DNA from: Chlamydia trachomatis
GTDB taxonomy: Bacteria; Chlamydiota; Chlamydiia; Chlamydiales; JAAKFR01
Length of the DNA stretch: 5,621 nucleotides
NCBI GenBank assembly: GCA_945861315.1
Contig: CAMAUB010000098.1
Span: 1-5,621, forward strand
Direction of reading: 5' to 3'
Shown: piece by piece, positions 4,997 through 5,621 of the stretch
Layout of the letters: each line of letters opens with the position of its first letter
Position numbering within the stretch: position 1 is the stretch's first letter
The notes under the pieces: model-generated
Seen by the model: the letters and a program-made list of their open reading frames with translations, nothing else
Databases searched by the model: none
What the model was told of the DNA's origin: nothing
Made by a program: the position numbers and the translations under genes

Positions 4997-5621
4997 AATT
5001 TCTCAATTACCCGTAGTTTCGCACTTCTTGAGCGCGGATTTTTTTTGATCTCATCATCTGTTGCAATCATAGGCTTTTTTGTTAAAAGATGGATGTTTTT
5101 TTCTTCCACCTTTAATTTTCGAAAAGTTTGCTTCACAATCCGATCTTCAAGACTATGAAAAGAAATCACAGCAAGCCTTCCAGAAGAGTTAAGACTTACG
5201 ACTGCATCTTCAAGCGCTTTTTCTAAACAAGAGAGCTCGCCATTCACTTCGATACGTAGTGCTTGAAAAATTAACGTCATTGGGTTGAAGTGCTTGCGAT
5301 GCCATCCTAAAACAGGTTTAAGCACCTCCACAAGCTGTTTAGTTGTCACAATCTGCTTTTTTTGACGCGCTTCAACAATCGCTTCTGCTGCACGCCTCCA
5401 GCGCTTCTCCTCTCCATACTCACGGAAAATACGCCCAAGCTCCTTCTCACTGTAGCGATTAACAATCTCTTTGGCATTTAAACGGGCACTTTGATCCATC
5501 CGCATATCTAAAGGTCCATCGTGCGAAAAACTAAAACCTCGTTTATCTTGATCTAGCTGCATAGATGAGACACCTAAGTCGAGCAACATTCCATCAACTG
5601 CTTCACCCTTAAACTTGGCAA
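4993..5621 (-). CDS. rsmH: 16S rRNA (cytosine(1402)-N(4))-methyltransferase RsmH, 5' end outside window
   Basis: RsmH (MraW) uses S-adenosylmethionine to methylate N4 of C1402 in the 16S rRNA P site. The open frame runs to the right edge and encodes 208 residues; full-length enzymes are about 300, so the N-terminal SAM-binding motif I is missing from view. The ATG at 5589 is internal, because the frame continues upstream as AKFKGEAVDG and matches the family block VDGxLLDLGVSSxQLD. Other family blocks are RGFSF..DGPLDMRMD, the central helical region with LxxVLKPV, FQALRIEVNGEL, SFHSLEDRIVKQTFR, and the C-terminal NPRSRSAKLRVIEK. It ends in a GTGA overlap with the FtsL-like gene and heads the visible part of the operon; any promoter lies beyond 5621. 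Confidence 0.96.
   Translation of the reverse strand, partial: AKFKGEAVDGMLLDLGVSSMQLDQDKRGFSFSHDGPLDMRMDQSARLNAKEIVNRYSEKELGRIFREYGEEKRWRRAAEAIVEARQKKQIVTTKQLVEVLKPVLGWHRKHFNPMTLIFQALRIEVNGELSCLEKALEDAVVSLNSSGRLAVISFHSLEDRIVKQTFRKLKVEEKNIHLLTKKPMIATDDEIKKNPRSRSAKLRVIEKL

Noticed and set aside
4993..5589. The ATG at 5589 as the start of rsmH.
   Set aside because: The frame is open to the window edge and the residues upstream (AKFKGEAVDG) continue the conserved VDGxLLDLGVSS block, so this Met is internal.
1..5621. A hidden defence system, toxin-antitoxin pair, secretion cluster or biosynthetic cluster.
   Set aside because: Apart from the GNAT fragment, every substantial reading frame belongs to the conserved division and peptidoglycan operon. 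GNAT toxins of TacT type come with a short DNA-binding antitoxin directly upstream, and none is present.

Overview
The window looks like a chromosomal segment from a member of the Chlamydiales, probably one of the amoeba- or arthropod-associated families rather than Chlamydia itself. The main reason is gene order: rsmH, an ftsL-like gene, ftsI (pbp3), murE and an Amidase_3 gene sit head to tail on the minus strand. From memory this is the order of C. trachomatis CT272 to CT268, and an amidase at the end of such a cluster is unusual in other phyla. The genus cannot be told from the sequence alone. Base composition is moderately AT-rich, apart from one very GC-rich patch.

Layout, in transcription order on the minus strand (right to left): the 3' two-thirds of rsmH, cut by the right window edge (5621 to 4993); a 90-residue FtsL-like bitopic protein (4996 to 4724); the class B PBP/transpeptidase FtsI (4727 to 2781); the meso-diaminopimelate-adding ligase MurE (2784 to 1342); and a lipoprotein N-acetylmuramoyl-L-alanine amidase (1345 to 674). 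Each of the four junctions is a 4-base start/stop overlap (ATGA or GTGA), so these genes are almost certainly one translationally coupled operon. Together they make a peptidoglycan precursor (MurE), cross-link septal peptidoglycan (FtsI with its FtsL partner), remodel it (amidase) and modify 16S rRNA (RsmH). This fits the small septal peptidoglycan ring of FtsZ-less chlamydiae.

The operon ends in a 291-base spacer (383 to 673) that holds the most unusual sequence here. It contains an 80-base, nearly perfect inverted repeat with a 3-base loop (465 to 628), flanked on both sides by TGTT. Next to it is a GC-rich patch (402 to 460) built from four alternately oriented copies of a CGCCCGTA/CGGGCGCGC module. 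The repeat looks more like a small non-coding mobile or dispersed element than a standard terminator.

The left end holds a GNAT acetyltransferase gene (382 to 89, minus strand). It stops early, carries an Arg at an acetyl-CoA-loop Gly position, and seems to be followed by C-terminal fold remnants in another frame, so it is probably decaying. I see no tRNA, rRNA, CRISPR array, transposase or defence system. The coding part is ordinary core genome for this lineage, and the novelty is confined to the spacer and the broken GNAT gene.
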